From contig JAPTOF010000009.1 of NCBI GenBank assembly GCA_028554755.1, positions 14,795,501 through 14,859,500 of the forward strand: a stretch of 64,000 nucleotides of DNA, written 5' to 3'. This document shows positions 23,690 through 35,954 of this stretch, piece by piece. Positions within the stretch are counted from its first letter, which is position 1; every line of letters begins with the position of its first letter. The stretch is from Cordia subcordata (lineage: Eukaryota; Streptophyta; Magnoliopsida; Boraginales; Cordiaceae). The notes below the pieces were generated by a model that searched no databases, was not told where the DNA came from, and worked only from the letters and a program-made list of their open reading frames with translations. The position numbers and the translations under genes were made by a program.

Positions 23690-24720
23690 AGTGAATTTCC
23701 TACCAAAGTATAGTAAATACTTACATCAAAAGAGATATTCTCAAACAGTTGCTGTTCACAAATAGCCTCTAGGTTGAGTCTCCTATTACGTAACCTCCAT
23801 GCGTGGTAAACAACTGCCCCAAAAAAGAGTTTACTCACAGTAACTTTAAGGGAATTTACACTATACTTTTCCATGAAACATATACGACATCATTCCAAGA
23901 ATGAATCCAAAATTGGCCTCGAGTTTTTCTCATCCCCTTCTGCCAAATGCACCTAGTCAATCCATACTCAAAATAGAGATGGTCCCTATTTTCAATGCAT
24001 CTTCTACAAAAAACACATAGTGGATGAACGGTGATACCCCCAAGCCACCATTTTGTATTTAAGTTGGATTCTTTTCAAGGAAGGTCAACCATGAGTAGAA
24101 AGCATGCCTTGGGTTGGAGCTCCAAAACCAGACAACCTTATGCCAATTAAGGTACTCATTCCTATTACAAAAAGCTTCCCAGGCAGATCGGGAGGAGAAG
24201 TAACCTTTAGGGTTAGGCAACAATAATACATAAGGCTTGTTTGGATTGACTTTTTTTCAAAACAAAGTACTTTTTCTTTTTGAAAATTTTATATTAAATT
24301 TGTAATAATTATTTAATTGGGTTTTCAAAAAAATTAAAATTATGAAAAAAAAAACTCAAATATAATTTTTTTTAGAAGTCAGAATTTTTAATTTTTAAAA
24401 AAAATTATTTTTCAAATACTTTTAAAAAAACGTTTTTAAAAAAAATCAATACAAATGAACTCCTAATCATCGCTAAGCTAGTTCGGTCTAGTAATCCCCA
24501 AGTTTGGCAGGATTTCGATGAAAGGACACCGTTGGGGCCATAACCATCCATCATCAATGAACATAGTCAGACACTCGATCCTTAAGTCAACTCCCACAAG
24601 CTGCAATAAGGTCCTCCCCATAAATGTCCTTTAGATTGCCAATGTGATGCCAAAAGTCGATCCTCCCCATAAATGTCCCCTTCTTGGTTCTTCTGTAGTG
24701 CATCCGGGTTTAATTGGTAT
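23690..24720 (-). pseudogene. LINE reverse-transcriptase zinc-binding (zf-RVT) region fragment
   Basis: The minus strand encodes, in broken frames, the C-terminal region of plant LINE ORF2 proteins: SNPRHAFYSWLTFLE, then a cysteine-containing block around PLCVFCRRC and ENRDHLYFEY, then VVYHAWRLRNRRLNLEA (23690-23874). The 24480-24720 part continues the upstream region, for example FWHHIGNLKDIYGEDLIAA. A Tourist-like MITE (24234-24463) interrupts it. It lacks the polymerase core and endonuclease and is dead. Confidence 0.68.
24234..24463. mobile_element. Tourist/PIF-Harbinger-like MITE in a LINE fragment
   Basis: A 230-bp element starting GGCTTGTTTGGATTGA and ending, in reverse complement, GGAGTTCATTTGTATTGA. 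The 3-bp flanking repeat TAA (24231-24233 and 24464-24466) is the usual PIF/Harbinger target duplication. Confidence 0.8.
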
Positions 24721-24729
24721 ATCTTTCCT

Positions 24730-25900
24730 CTTAATATAAAACGATCTTTTTTTTAATCTTATAAAATTAACTTTAGGATATAACCTCGTGTTTCATAATT
24801 CATAGCTCCACCTACCCATCTAAGATTAGAGATCCAAATCGCGGTATTGATGTGAATTAATGCGATCTATATATCTTCATCGATCGGGGCGAAGCATATA
24901 AACGACAATAACCGGTACCGTAAATAACAAACATTGAGTTTAATATAATAATACATTATATTAATTCCACCACATTTTCACATGTAAATACGACAGAATT
25001 GAAGTATTCTTCTCTCTTCCGTGTGAATCTAAAATGGATTGCTTATATACATGCCTGAGCTTTATCCACAAAGTCAACAACCATAGTTAAATAGTGTAAA
25101 AATATAGTAAAAAGGATTACCTTCTTTAGAAAAAAATGTTTCTCACTTGAATACACCCACGTCAATATAAATTTTCTCGTCTTTTTTTTTTTTTTTGAAA
25201 GTTTTTGTGTATTGTAGAGAATTCGCTTAATTACAAGCTGTAGTCCTCATTTATCATAATTTGCTTTTAAATTATGTGTTCGAAAAATTAATTTAGCTCT
25301 TGATACGGGTGTGCCTTGACCCAATCTATATTTTTTGGGTCTAGGTACCATCTAATTCAAAGAGGGTGTCAGATTTAGTTAGGTCCCGTGATCTCACTCC
25401 CTGTAATTTTGATTCTATCGTATACTTTAATATACCAAATATCCTGATCCTATGAGTTTTATCGGTTGTTGAAATACGGTCTCGATCAGCATGGGGTGTT
25501 CTTCGTCATGAAATCCAAAATTAGAAAGGGGAGAACAAGCTGAGAGAGAGAGAGAGGGAAAAAACCACTTGCATTGATTTTAAAACAAATGTACGACTAA
25601 TTGATTTTTCTCTCTCTCTTTTTTTTTTTTTAAAATTTCACATAAATTATAGACAAATGTAGGCATCTGCAATAAAACCAGCCTGTTTATGTTGGACTCT
25701 GCCGGGACCAGACAAAACCTTGAGAAACGACAAATCTTTGAGATACAGGAACTATCTGTGTCATGGCTGGCGTAATGTGCACACTGCAAAACCATAACCG
25801 AAACCTAATTATTCCCCAACCTGGATCTTTGCTGCTACATCGCGATGATTGATAGTTTCTAACAACAAACTGCAACGATAGAGCATAGAAGCCCATGGTT
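24730..25900. other. Intergenic stretch without a recognisable gene
   Basis: The part at 25680-25900 is less AT-rich and has two overlapping minus-strand frames of about 70 codons, but neither shows a domain. A GA-rich tract lies at 25540-25560. Confidence 0.45.
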
Positions 25901-26432
25901 TAGATAACTAAGGTACAGAGGTTTCTCTGGTAACACTCAGCTTTCAGCCTCCTCGCTTAGTGGGTGTTTGGCTTTGTTGATTTTGGGTACTTATAAATAC
26001 TTAAAAAAAAAATACTTTCTCACATACTTTTTATTATTTAAATACTTATAAATACCAAATAAGCGAAGTCAAACACTCTTAGTGTTAGATTTTATTTTTG
26101 ACGGAATAGATAGGTAAAGTATAGTGGTCTCTTAAGTAACACTCAGATTTCAACCTCTTGGTTTACCACTGGACTTTATTTTTGACTGAATCCATAGTTA
26201 AGGCATAGAGGTCTCTCAAGTAATACCTCCTTGCCTCCGGTTGCATTTTATTTTTGATTGAATCGATAGTTAAGATATAGAGGTTTCTCAAGTAACATTT
26301 AAATTTCAGCCTCCATTTTTAGTATTTTATTTTTGGCTGAAACGATAGTTAAGGTACAGAGCTCTCTACCGTAAACCTCAGGTTTCAATCTCCTCGCTTA
26401 CCGTTGGATTTTATTTTTGACTGAATTGATGA
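25901..26432. repeat. Five-unit tandem repeat downstream of the S40 gene
   Basis: Units of roughly 73-95 bp start near 25901, 26111, 26197, 26270 and 26349. Shared words are TTAAGGTACAGAGG(T/C)TCTC at the unit start, a CTTTCAGCCTCCTCGCTTA-like middle, and TTTTATTTTTGACTGAAT at the end. The first unit is split by a 115-bp MITE. The array ends about 320 bp beyond the S40 stop codon. Confidence 0.82.
25963..26077. mobile_element. 115-bp MITE of the CTTATAAATAC family
   Basis: The arms GGTGTTTGGCTT and AAGTCAAACACT are inverted. The 7-bp repeat CTTAGTG flanks it (25956-25962 and 26078-26084), compatible with a hAT-type 8-bp duplication with one change. It interrupts the first unit of the tandem repeat; removing it restores the unit seen in the later copies. 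Confidence 0.8.
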
Positions 26433-26755
26433 ATGTATTGGGACAACACTTCCAAACTCTTCTGAATTTTCCCGTGATTGAATTTTGCCAGTTGGGTGTC
26501 TAGGAAAAATAATTAATACACATCAAAATGAGCAAAAAGTATATATCAAAACAACAGCCAGAAACTATAATTAACCTGTAAAATGATTTTTATTCCCTCC
26601 TCTTCTATCATTGAATTTTTCTTTGTTGGAATGCATTCAAGTTACTGTTACAATTGAATGAAGATCCTCAACAAACTATTAAAAATAATCTAAAATTAAT
26701 ACGGCAATTTTTCTGCTTGAATTTTGCATCCTAAAAGATTTCACTTGAAATCATG

Positions 26756-27160
26756 TCACGTTTCCAGGAAACCTGTCATCCTGAGAATGGAATTCCTCAC
26801 CTGACTCAAATCCCTCCCTTTCAAAGTCCTTCCGTTCCCAGTGCAGACGGAAAATGACGTCATCTTTCCAGCTATTCGCTGTCCGACGATCACGTGTGGC
26901 GGCACGATTTCTCCTTCGTCGTCACCGTATCCATCCTTGTCGAAGAAACCCTGGCCGACGTACTGAAACCAGCGGTTCGCGTCCGGGATGTTCACCGGAA
27001 GTGATGAAGATGATGTATTCTTCAATTTGTTATTTCTCTTGGCTTTGCTGTTTCTCAACTCCCTGGAATTGATCAAATGACCACCTGGAAATTCACATCC
27101 ATGGTTCTCCACATGCTCCTGCTGGAACATCACTTCAGATTCTTGAAATTCTTCAGCCAT
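26756..27160 (-). CDS. Senescence regulator S40 family protein (DUF584)
   Basis: A single-exon 134-residue protein starting at ATG 27160. The S40 (DUF584) family comprises small plant nuclear proteins linked to leaf senescence and stress. The signature is here: SSSLPVNIPD at about residues 51-60, an acidic GDDEGE stretch, then VPPHVIVGQRIAGK and the C-terminal core TGNGRTLKGRDLSQVRNSIL ending RMTGFLET at residue 134. Length and lack of introns fit the family. The N-terminal half is polar and variable, as usual. There is a TATA box about 120 bp upstream and a tandem repeat downstream. The reading frame is intact, so it is probably functional; which S40 subgroup it belongs to cannot be decided here. 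Confidence 0.92.
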   Translation of the reverse strand: MAEEFQESEVMFQQEHVENHGCEFPGGHLINSRELRNSKAKRNNKLKNTSSSSLPVNIPDANRWFQYVGQGFFDKDGYGDDEGEIVPPHVIVGQRIAGKMTSFSVCTGNGRTLKGRDLSQVRNSILRMTGFLET

Positions 27161-27280
27161 GGAAAATTAAAATGGTGTGCGTGTTGTGTGTTGATAAGAA
27201 ATTTTATTTTTTTTCAGAGAAAGAGAGTTGGGAAATGGAGACCTTGGGATTGGGAGAGGGAAGGAAAAATGGGGGAGGAA

Positions 27281-27286
27281 TTTATA
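27281..27286 (-). promoter_or_regulatory. TATA box of the S40 gene
   Basis: The minus strand reads CCCTATAAATTCC about 120 bp upstream of the S40 ATG, a suitable distance for a TATA box with a leader of roughly 90 bases. A purine-rich stretch on the plus strand (pyrimidine-rich on the coding strand) follows between it and the ATG. Confidence 0.6.
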
Positions 27287-27627
27287 GGGAAAAGTGAAAT
27301 GATTGATTGAGTGGTGACAACATTATTAATTGGAGTGGGTACATATTGATTGGGTGTCGTCAGTTGTCGTCACATTAAATAGCGTTGAGTGCGGCCTCAG
27401 CTTTCTCTATTTCTTTTCCTTTTTTCTTTTGAGAGAGAAGAGACAAAGTCGATTACACAAAAATAACTCAAAACATTAAGCTTCTTTTAAAATCAAGAGT
27501 AGTTTAAACTTGCCGATAGTAAGTATATACAAGTGGGTAAAATGCACATTGCCTTTTGTTGTTTGTTTGATCATCTATTGTGTTTTAGAACTTATATTAT
27601 TCTTTTATAATTTACAAAATATGATGC

Positions 27628-28935
27628 TGATAGGTGTCGAATTTACTAAAAATAAAGTTTTCACTCTATTTCACTACTTGTAATAGTGTTGAGAAGGGTC
27701 GAACCCACAGGAATTGATTTAAAATATATTTTTTTATGCTAAGATGGAAGAATAAGCAAAATACAAGAAAGGGGGATTGACAATAAAATTAAATAAATAA
27801 ATAAAACTAAAGAACTAATAACAAATTAAAATCAAGCAAGATAATTAAGAAAAAGAATTAAATGATAAACTACCTAGCCGAGGGTGTATTCTCCGTTTAG
27901 GCCTACAAATCTGATCCTAGATGCAAAGATGACTTTCGCCTATTTTGATAAACTAGTTACGGTCATTGGCACGGCCTAACAACCTCATCTTTCCTTTCAG
28001 TGTTGATAATGGTTTAAAACCCCTACGATTTTTCCCACTATCGTCTTACCTATTAGATGGTCTAACTCCCGGAGATTCCCGTAGGATCTATCTAACGGCA
28101 GTACTAGATTCTAGAAAGACCTAATTCTAAAAGTCGATTCTCTCGCGGCAATCGTTCGATTAGATTATATGTTTACACAGGAGACCTGGTTACCACTATT
28201 TTTAGATTAATTAATTAATTTATTTGGTTTCCTATCATCAAGTAATTGAATAATTGCCACCAAATTAAACAATCACAAGACAATATTAATTTTTAAAATA
28301 GTAAACACACAAATACCAAGATAAAGCGAAAGGAGAAAATCTGTTAGATCTCACAAATTTTGTAGAACCATAAATTTCGAATTAACCCCGGCTAGGATAA
28401 AAATCTGACGATTAGACGCCTAGAAGAAAGAAAAATATTCGCTGAAAAAAATAATGAATAAAAGCTTCGATCATTCCTAGGTAATTCCCTAGAGAATTTA
28501 TAGAAAAATATCTAACTTAGGAGTCCCTTCCGATAAGGAAACTCTTTTAATGCTAATAAAAATAAAAGATAAATAACCAAAAATCTAATCCTTGTTAAAA
28601 TAAAACTCTTCCAAAATATTATTTTTCCTTTTAGAACTAATACTTATTTTTGGTCGACAATTCTTCTCCAAAAAACGTGCAAAATATCTTCCAATTCCCC
28701 ATCAAACTTGGTCAATCCCGCGTAGAACTTTCGGGCTCGCTTCTAAGGTAGCAAAATCAATTTTAACAGCTCCAAACATGTTGAAAAGTCCCTTCAATCC
28801 ATATATATATCACTTTCATCTTCTTTTCCAAGCCTATTTATGCCAAAATATAAGAAATAACATCAATTAGGAAGCATCTAATTCTAAAATCAAGCACAAA
28901 TAATCATGGATTTAAAATATATTTTGGACTTATCA
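27628..28935 (-). mobile_element. 1.3-kb solo LTR with perfect 5-bp target duplication
   Basis: Bounded by TGATAGGTGTCG at the left and GGACTTATCA at the right, flanked by GATGC (27623-27627 and 28936-28940). It is clearly related to 38799-40206, sharing CTAATTCTAAAAGTCGATTC, CTCTCGCGGCAATCG and GGCACGGCCTAACAACCT. That copy has an adjoining polypurine tract on its right, which fixes the orientation as minus for both. There is no coding content. Confidence 0.85.
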
Positions 28936-29139
28936 GATGCATAATTTCTAAGGTTAATATTTTCGGTTCAAGTTAACTTATTATGCATTTTCACATATTA
29001 AAAATTTTCTTTTAGATTAACTTACTGCATTACACACCCTTTTCCTGCATCTTTAGGTGTTAAAACTTGCTATGTCCTATAGATTTTTACATGAAAATAA
29101 TGTGTATTTTCCTCTATATACACTAATCTAAACTTTTAA

Positions 29140-30310
29140 ACAAGATGGTTGTACTGGTCCCAATCTGCTAAGATCCATCTTGGGCTAAGACCCAAAATTA
29201 GAAAGCCACTTTATTGGAGTCTCAGCCCATGGATAGTCCAAACTCGAGCTAAAAACCCGTGTTCTGGTCAAAAAGAGCCAAGGACAACTCATAGGTCAAG
29301 ATGCTGAAACTATATAAGGTAGTATAAGATTTGATGCATCCTAAGGGTTAAAATCGTGGGATTTGGAATCTCTCTTCAACCACAGAAATTACCTTAATTA
29401 CAAGAAAGGACCTCCTTCTATATGGGGGCAAAGAAACCTATGCAAAGCGAGGAACATAACAATACTCATTGCACACTAACCTTCTTCTAGGTATCATCAG
29501 TTACTTATCCTTATCATAAAAAAAATGGATCTAGGGTTTCATCTTAAGGCTCGAATATTAATTGTAGATTTTGAAGTCTACAATTTGGCCTCACCATGGG
29601 AGTTCTAGATTTGTGATACCAAGAGAAGAATCACACACACTGCCCATACAAAACAAATTCTTATTCAAAGATAGAGTGGAATAGCCTCATGCAAAATCTT
29701 TATGCTAAAATCAAAGAAATAGAGGCTAGGCTAACCTCTTAAGAGAAAGAGGCTAAAGAAAGAGAAAATGGTTTGAAAATAGAATGACGAATATAAGAAC
29801 ACGGATTTCTGAGACGCTATGAAGAAAGGCGCACAAGGCTAAGATATTTGGAGCGCTGGGAGGAATTGCCAGGGTATAATTTGAATATTAGTCATCCTGA
29901 GTGCGTGCACGAATTAAAGAAGCTGCCCAATGTTCGCTGGCCTAAGACGATCAAGACCCCTCACGGAGTTAGGGATCCGAATAAGTGGTGCAAGTTTCAT
30001 AATGACTTAGGCATTTAGCAACTAAATGCAAGGCCCTGAGATCATATGAAGTTTTAAACATGCTCAAGAAAGGATTTTTGGTGGAGTTCCGTAGTGAACG
30101 GTGAAGGAAGCGTACGGGGCTCAAGGCACAGGAAGACAACAGGAAAATTGCATTTCCCCTGCCCGAAAGGTATGAACGGAGGTTGCATACGCAGATCAGG
30201 CAGTATTTCATGACCTTACAAAATAACTTCAGCCACAGGATTCGAAGCCTACTAGCTAGTTGCGAACGATAGATGATGGGAAGAAGGTTCAAAATAGCTG
30301 AAACATTATT
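29140..30310 (+). mobile_element. Tat/Ogre-like gypsy 5' remnant: LTR end, primer-binding site and gag
   Basis: The section at 29140-29585 has LTR character with a TATA motif (ACTATATAAGG, near 29310). A degenerate primer-binding-like site follows (TTTGGCCTCACCATGGGA, 29583-29600). Gag-like sequence lies at about 29780-30270: TRLRYLERWEELPGYNL, then KTPHGVRDPNKWCKFHNDLG (a C-x-x-H zinc-motif block), then later RLHTQIRQYFMTLQNNF. This resembles gag of non-chromovirus gypsy elements. It is broken by stops and ends near 30300. Confidence 0.62.
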
Positions 30311-33300
30311 CACCTTAAAAAAAAAAAATACTATTTCTGATTTTGGTGTGTGATTTCTTTTATAGACAGTACCATGTCTAACATGTCTTTTAGGCATTGT
30401 AAAATGGCGACAACCTCTTTTGCCAATTGAATCATTTTTGGCGTCTGTAATCTCATATATCTTTGTATTGTATAGTTTGTGTATAATAATTGTCTTAACT
30501 CTCTTGTTATCTTATCTAGGTATATACATCCTAGTATAATATACAAGCATGAGATACAGGTATTTGATCTCTCATGTATCCTTTAAGGTTTCAGGTTAAT
30601 TATTGTTATTTATGAGTAACTCCTACACTGTACAGTTCACATGTCAGATTGTTACGTCGTCTGACAGCTTCTTATGGTAGTCTCTATTCAACTAATAGTA
30701 ATCTAATAAATTAATTAATTCCGGTACATTGATTGATATTACTTATTGAAATACAATTTAATTAATTCAATTCAAATTGAGTATGAACTATAGTGGGCCA
30801 AATAAAAGAGTTGCATGATGAAAAATAAGATTTAGGGCAAATAACGGCCTACCGATGTATCTTGTGATTTACCATTAATGTATATTATTTCGCTATAATT
30901 TCACAATAAACATAGATAATTCAATTTTTTTCTTTTCTTTTATTGGGGGGATACAGGAGTTTCTTGCTTATGTTGGTAGGCATGTGTATTATTACATATT
31001 TGAGTACCATGAAATAAGGATTCATGCCTATTTTAAAATGATAAGGAATTATATACTTTTATGATAAATTAGAGGAAAGTAAGATGCTATTTACCTTAAA
31101 ATTTATGTATCACTGGTTGGATGGATAATATGGGGACCCATAGAATAAATGTGACGTTAAACAAACTTGTTTATAGGTATAAATATCTTGTGTTAGAGAA
31201 TGTATTACGTGGCAGTTAGATGAGATTTTCTCAACATATATGATCGGTTTGGCTGATGTCTGCGTATGGGTAATGAGTGAGGCCCAATTATTAAACTGTT
31301 ATTATATTGAGTTTAATTAATTGATTCAAAATGATCAAGTTCATAATGACACTAATTCCAAGTCATGTATATGGACATAATTCTCACAAACAATCTCTGT
31401 AAGATGGGACATTAATTAGGTCTCTTCAATCTATTATTGAGTTTCATCTAAAAACTAATCCGTATTTTTTAGAGTAGCACAGGCACTAGACCATTGGGTG
31501 TGATCAGTTTTTTGAAATTGTCAATATAATTAGTGGAATGGTATGATTAAATCCGAAGAATCTTTTCATTTTTAATAATTGTATAAATTTTTTTGATTCA
31601 TCATCTATATTCATGAATCATTCATTACAACTGTTATTATCATTCTATATAAAAATCTAAAAAGGGTCATAATAGTTTTGGTGCTTATACCATTTCCAGT
31701 GGGACAATTAGATATTGTTTCACCCCCAAATATTTTGAAGAAGGGGAACTAAGTTGTTTAAGAGAAATTGATATTGAACGAACTGAGTTAGAGAAAAGAC
31801 AAATATGTTACGTATACAACTCCCTTTAGCACTATAGTAACAATCATGAAATTCCTAACACCTAAACTAATTAAATTAGGAGATCGATTGACAAGTGTTG
31901 TACCAACAAAACGTAAAAGAACAAAAATAGAGTTCAATTCAAGAATTGACGCTCCTTTTATCAATTTTGTCTTCGGTTGCTCGTCAAATAGTTGACATTA
32001 ACATTTTTCTTTCGCTAAATGCTCCTAAAAAAAAGGCTAATTGCATTGAACCTCTCTATAATTTATCATAAATACATATTATTTTTTATAGGTTAAAAAT
32101 ATGCATGGACATCCCATTTAGGGGGCATAATAACATATTTTGAGGGGCATAATAACATATTTTGAGGACCACAGAGAGATCTCGTGCCTATTTTTTGTGA
32201 TATGTGTACTATACATTTTAAGACTACAGGAAAATTTTGTGCCTATTTTGAAATTAAAAAAAATAACATGCACTTATAATAAATCATAGGGAGTTCTATA
32301 CAATTTACACAAAAAGTAAATGAAAAAGTCCAAATTTTGGAAGCTCAAACCAAAAGGTTTAAAAGGAGCAAGGAAAGAGGATATCAAATTAAAAAGTAAG
32401 TTTTACTCGTATTTTTGTAACGTTTTTCTTACATCAGTTCTATATAAAATTTGTCTTTAACTTAGAATAGTGACTTGGAGCCAGTTAATTAGGTACTGTA
32501 AAATAAAATTGTTCTTTTTTAAAACTCACAAGTTTCTACACTAAGGAGAAGGAAGAAGAGAAGCTTAAGAAATTTTGGTTTTTGATCTCGCACATCTGAA
32601 TAACTCAACCACAATAATTCAAAGACAAGTGGAAGTGTGTGCCTTACGCCACAAAGGAATCTCAATTATTCCAAGCTTACGGGGCACGTACGTTGCCTCC
32701 GCCATATCGTTTCCGTGTAGTGAATCACATTTTACGTAGAAAAAGCTTGAAATGTAACATCCGACATGTGTCTAGTGATTTAGTAATATGTTTTTTGATT
32801 TAAATGTAAAATATCTCAACTTTCGAGATTTAAATTTTTATATATATTAAGATAATTAAATGAGGTGTGATGTGTCACCCTTCTAATTATTTTATTTTAT
32901 TTTAAAAAAGATTTGTTTTTCTTTCTTTTTCTTTTTTGGCTAAAATGAGCATTTGTTCATTTTTTCAGTTTAAATACTTGGATAAGATAACGCGCGAACC
33001 TCTTGTTTCCTTTTTTTTTTTGCTTTTTATATTTTATTTTTATAGTTAATTATTTTATTTTACTATTGATAAATTAGCAAAAACTTTTCCAAAGTATAGA
33101 CTAATATTTTAACTTTTAGACTTAGTGCCATGTGGAACTTTCATAGTGGTAAGTATAATATTAATCTTTTAAATTTTGAGAAGCTGGGGTGCCATGTATT
33201 CTTTTTCGTTTGACGTAGGATAATTTTTTTAATTAATGGTTGGGTGGGATGTCATGTAGTGCCATATGGTTACTTCTTTATTATTTTATTTATTTTTAAG

Positions 33301-35545
33301 TAGTCGATCTTTATTTTTAAATAAAAATTTATCGAAATAATAAATTAAATGTTCGCTTTTAATGACCTTTTTGTTCTAGATCTCATTCAATATATTGCTA
33401 AATTATTTAATTTACAAAAATAATTCATATTTAATCATCTAAATTGCACAAAATATAAAATTATATATCAACAAAGCATCGCGCAGGTCAACACACTATC
33501 ATTCGATAAACCTAAAAGTATTGCAAGGGGATAAGTATAGGTGGGTTGTTGGTAAACTTCCATCTTCGGATAAGGGTATGGCAACCGAAGGTACTTGACG
33601 TACTTGTTTACTTTTTATAGAAAATGATTTTGTACAATGGTTTCAAGGGTCTTTTTCCTTCAACTCTGCTAACTCAATCTTTTGATTGCTTAAAGTGACA
33701 TTTATTTTGTATTAGATCGATGATAATTAATGACCTCCATCTCATCTTTGAATTTTTTTTCTTTTGTTTGTCAAAGTTCAAGATAAGAAATGGATGACTA
33801 AGCCAATCAATTGGGGATCTAGAAGCGCAAGCCAATTCTCTTTTTTTGGTCAAGAAGCAGGAAAACCTTTCCTTTAATTAATTATTTATTTTTTGCCATA
33901 AAACAAACTTTCATTACTTAAAAAATGATATATATACATGCATCCTTTTTGTACACTATAGATTGGTGTAAAAAGATAGAAACCTTTATCGTCATTTGAT
34001 TTTTTCTGGTCTTATTTTAGTTTGACAGAGAACTTTTTAAGTCACTTTTTTTTGTAAATATTAATCATAACATTATTAGTTGTAATATTCTGTTACCAAG
34101 AATGTTTTTACTATGCATATTCAATATATGGGAGGACACCATCTCATTCACAATCGACATCTCTACCAGTTGGATAGATTAAGGATGCTTAGTTCAAGCA
34201 TGGTACGGTAAGCACTACTTGTTGACATTTTTGGTTTGATAGACTCGCAACAAAACCAAGAGTGAATACCATTTATTATTTCAGTGATTTATTCGCAAGT
34301 GAACTAGATAAAAAAAAAAAAGAAAGAAACTGGCGAGTCGCGGGAGAACACACTCGACATATTCTCGAGAAGGTGAATAATGAAAAAATAAACCATGTAG
34401 AAGCCAGATTGTCATGATAATGAGTTCACACTCAACATATTCTCAAGAAGGTTCCTCTACAAGTCCTATGACTCATTTACATGGTAAAATGGTAAATGAG
34501 TAAAACTTACTTATTTTGATTTTGATGCTTGCAGTCTTGAGCTACACTGACTAGCTTGCTCTGTATTTGACATGAGCAGATACAGAAAAGACGTAGGGTA
34601 AAAAAAAAAAAAAAAATTGAATAAAACAAGGGTTATGACCATGAAACACATGAAATTAAGATCATGAAAGAACTGAGTTGAAAAGAGAAAATTTGGAGGG
34701 AAAAATGTTAAATATTAACGAGCAAAACAAGAACCTTGATTTATTATGTCCAGCAAACAACTGATCCTTTCTTATTGCTTGGCACAAGATTCAAACTGAG
34801 CAATTAAAAACTTAGGTGGTGCAAAACCCGTTGTCCACTAGCAAAAGGAGCACGCCTGCAATAAGCTCGAAATGTAATTAGAATGAGAATCACTTATCTC
34901 TACCTTCATTTTTTTCTTTTTCTCTTTTTTTTTTCCTTTTTTTTCCTTCTCCTTAATCTTTTGTGCTGCGTACTTAATTCTTTATAACGCAAATAGGAGG
35001 AAAATTTTAGTGGAATAATATAGTCTCTCGTAAGGTATAATGCATTTTATTCTTCTTGTAAGTGTGCCTCACAGCACGTAAGACTCAAACTGAGAAATTG
35101 ATTAGTAAACCATTATTTGGTAGCGCAATAAACCTCTCTGAGTGGTGAACTTTTTCTTTTTCTCAGTTTACTCGAGTAGAAAAATTGTGAGCAAGTAAAT
35201 TGAGTTTGCAAACCTAATTTTATTTTCTCTTTTATAATTGGAGAAGTAGAATGACAAGAAAGTAGTATACAGAATTTAGACGTGGAACAGGAAGGAAAAA
35301 AAAAAAAAGGAAAAAGAAGTCTAAATGAAATATTGAGAGCACATAAATTAAATGAATTAAAAACTGAAATGTGAAAACAAAAGTCACGAGCACAAACAGT
35401 AATCTAATTATACTTATACAGATTATTAAATCAGTTTTGAGATTGAATCCTCTAGAAATTGAGCTGTGGACTATCAGCAATCTTGTGCCACTCTGGGCCG
35501 CTTTCTCCGGTGCATTTCTCTCTCAAATTGTCACAACAATACATA
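30310..35545. other. Long gene-free stretch
   Basis: About 5.2 kb of AT-rich DNA without a convincing exon. Local structure includes a 22-bp tandem duplication (GGGGCATAATAACATATTTTG, 32119-32164) and two similar 26-base words at 34349 and 34427 (CACTC(G/A)ACATATTCTC(G/A)AG). Long homopolymer runs are frequent. Confidence 0.5.
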
Positions 35546-35550
35546 GTTAA

Positions 35551-35946
35551 GGCTTACTCCAACAACAACCCTAAACATAAAAAAACCCTATATTTAGGGG
35601 AGTGATTGGTGCTAATGTGCTCCAATAGCTCCCCTATCTCATTTTCTAAAATTTGAATTTTTTCAAAATCCCAAAACAAAATAGCCATATATAGGGGGTT
35701 TTTTCATCCCCTAAAGCCAAAATCCAAATCTCATCCCGTATTCCCCATAGCTTTAAGACGGTAATATTTTAAAATAGGATAGCTATTGGAGTAAAACTAA
35801 ATTAGAGATTCCTTAAACTGAGAGTTTGATAAAAAAATAGGAAAGCTGTTGGAGTAGAACTGAAAATAGGGGATCCCAAATTATAAAAAAATGACTCAAA
35901 TCACTTAAATTTAGGGGAAAAAATAGGGGAGCTGTTGGAGATAGCC
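35551..35946. mobile_element. Tourist-like MITE next to the NLR 3' end
   Basis: A 396-bp element with ends GGCTTACTCCAACA and, reverse-complemented, GGCTATCTCCAACA. It is flanked by TAA on both sides (35548-35550 and 35947-35949). Internal arms carry CCCCTATATTTAGGGG-like words. The element ends about 8 bp from the last LRR-like codons of the NLR pseudogene. Confidence 0.85.
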
Positions 35947-35954
35947 TAAGTGTT

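Noticed and set aside
25580..25896. Two overlapping minus-strand frames of about 70 codons
   Set aside because: The region is less AT-rich, but neither frame has a domain, and no splice context links them to the S40 gene.
29969..30397. 142-codon minus-strand open frame
   Set aside because: It lies opposite the plus-strand gypsy gag-like sequence, which has conserved motifs; the minus frame has none.
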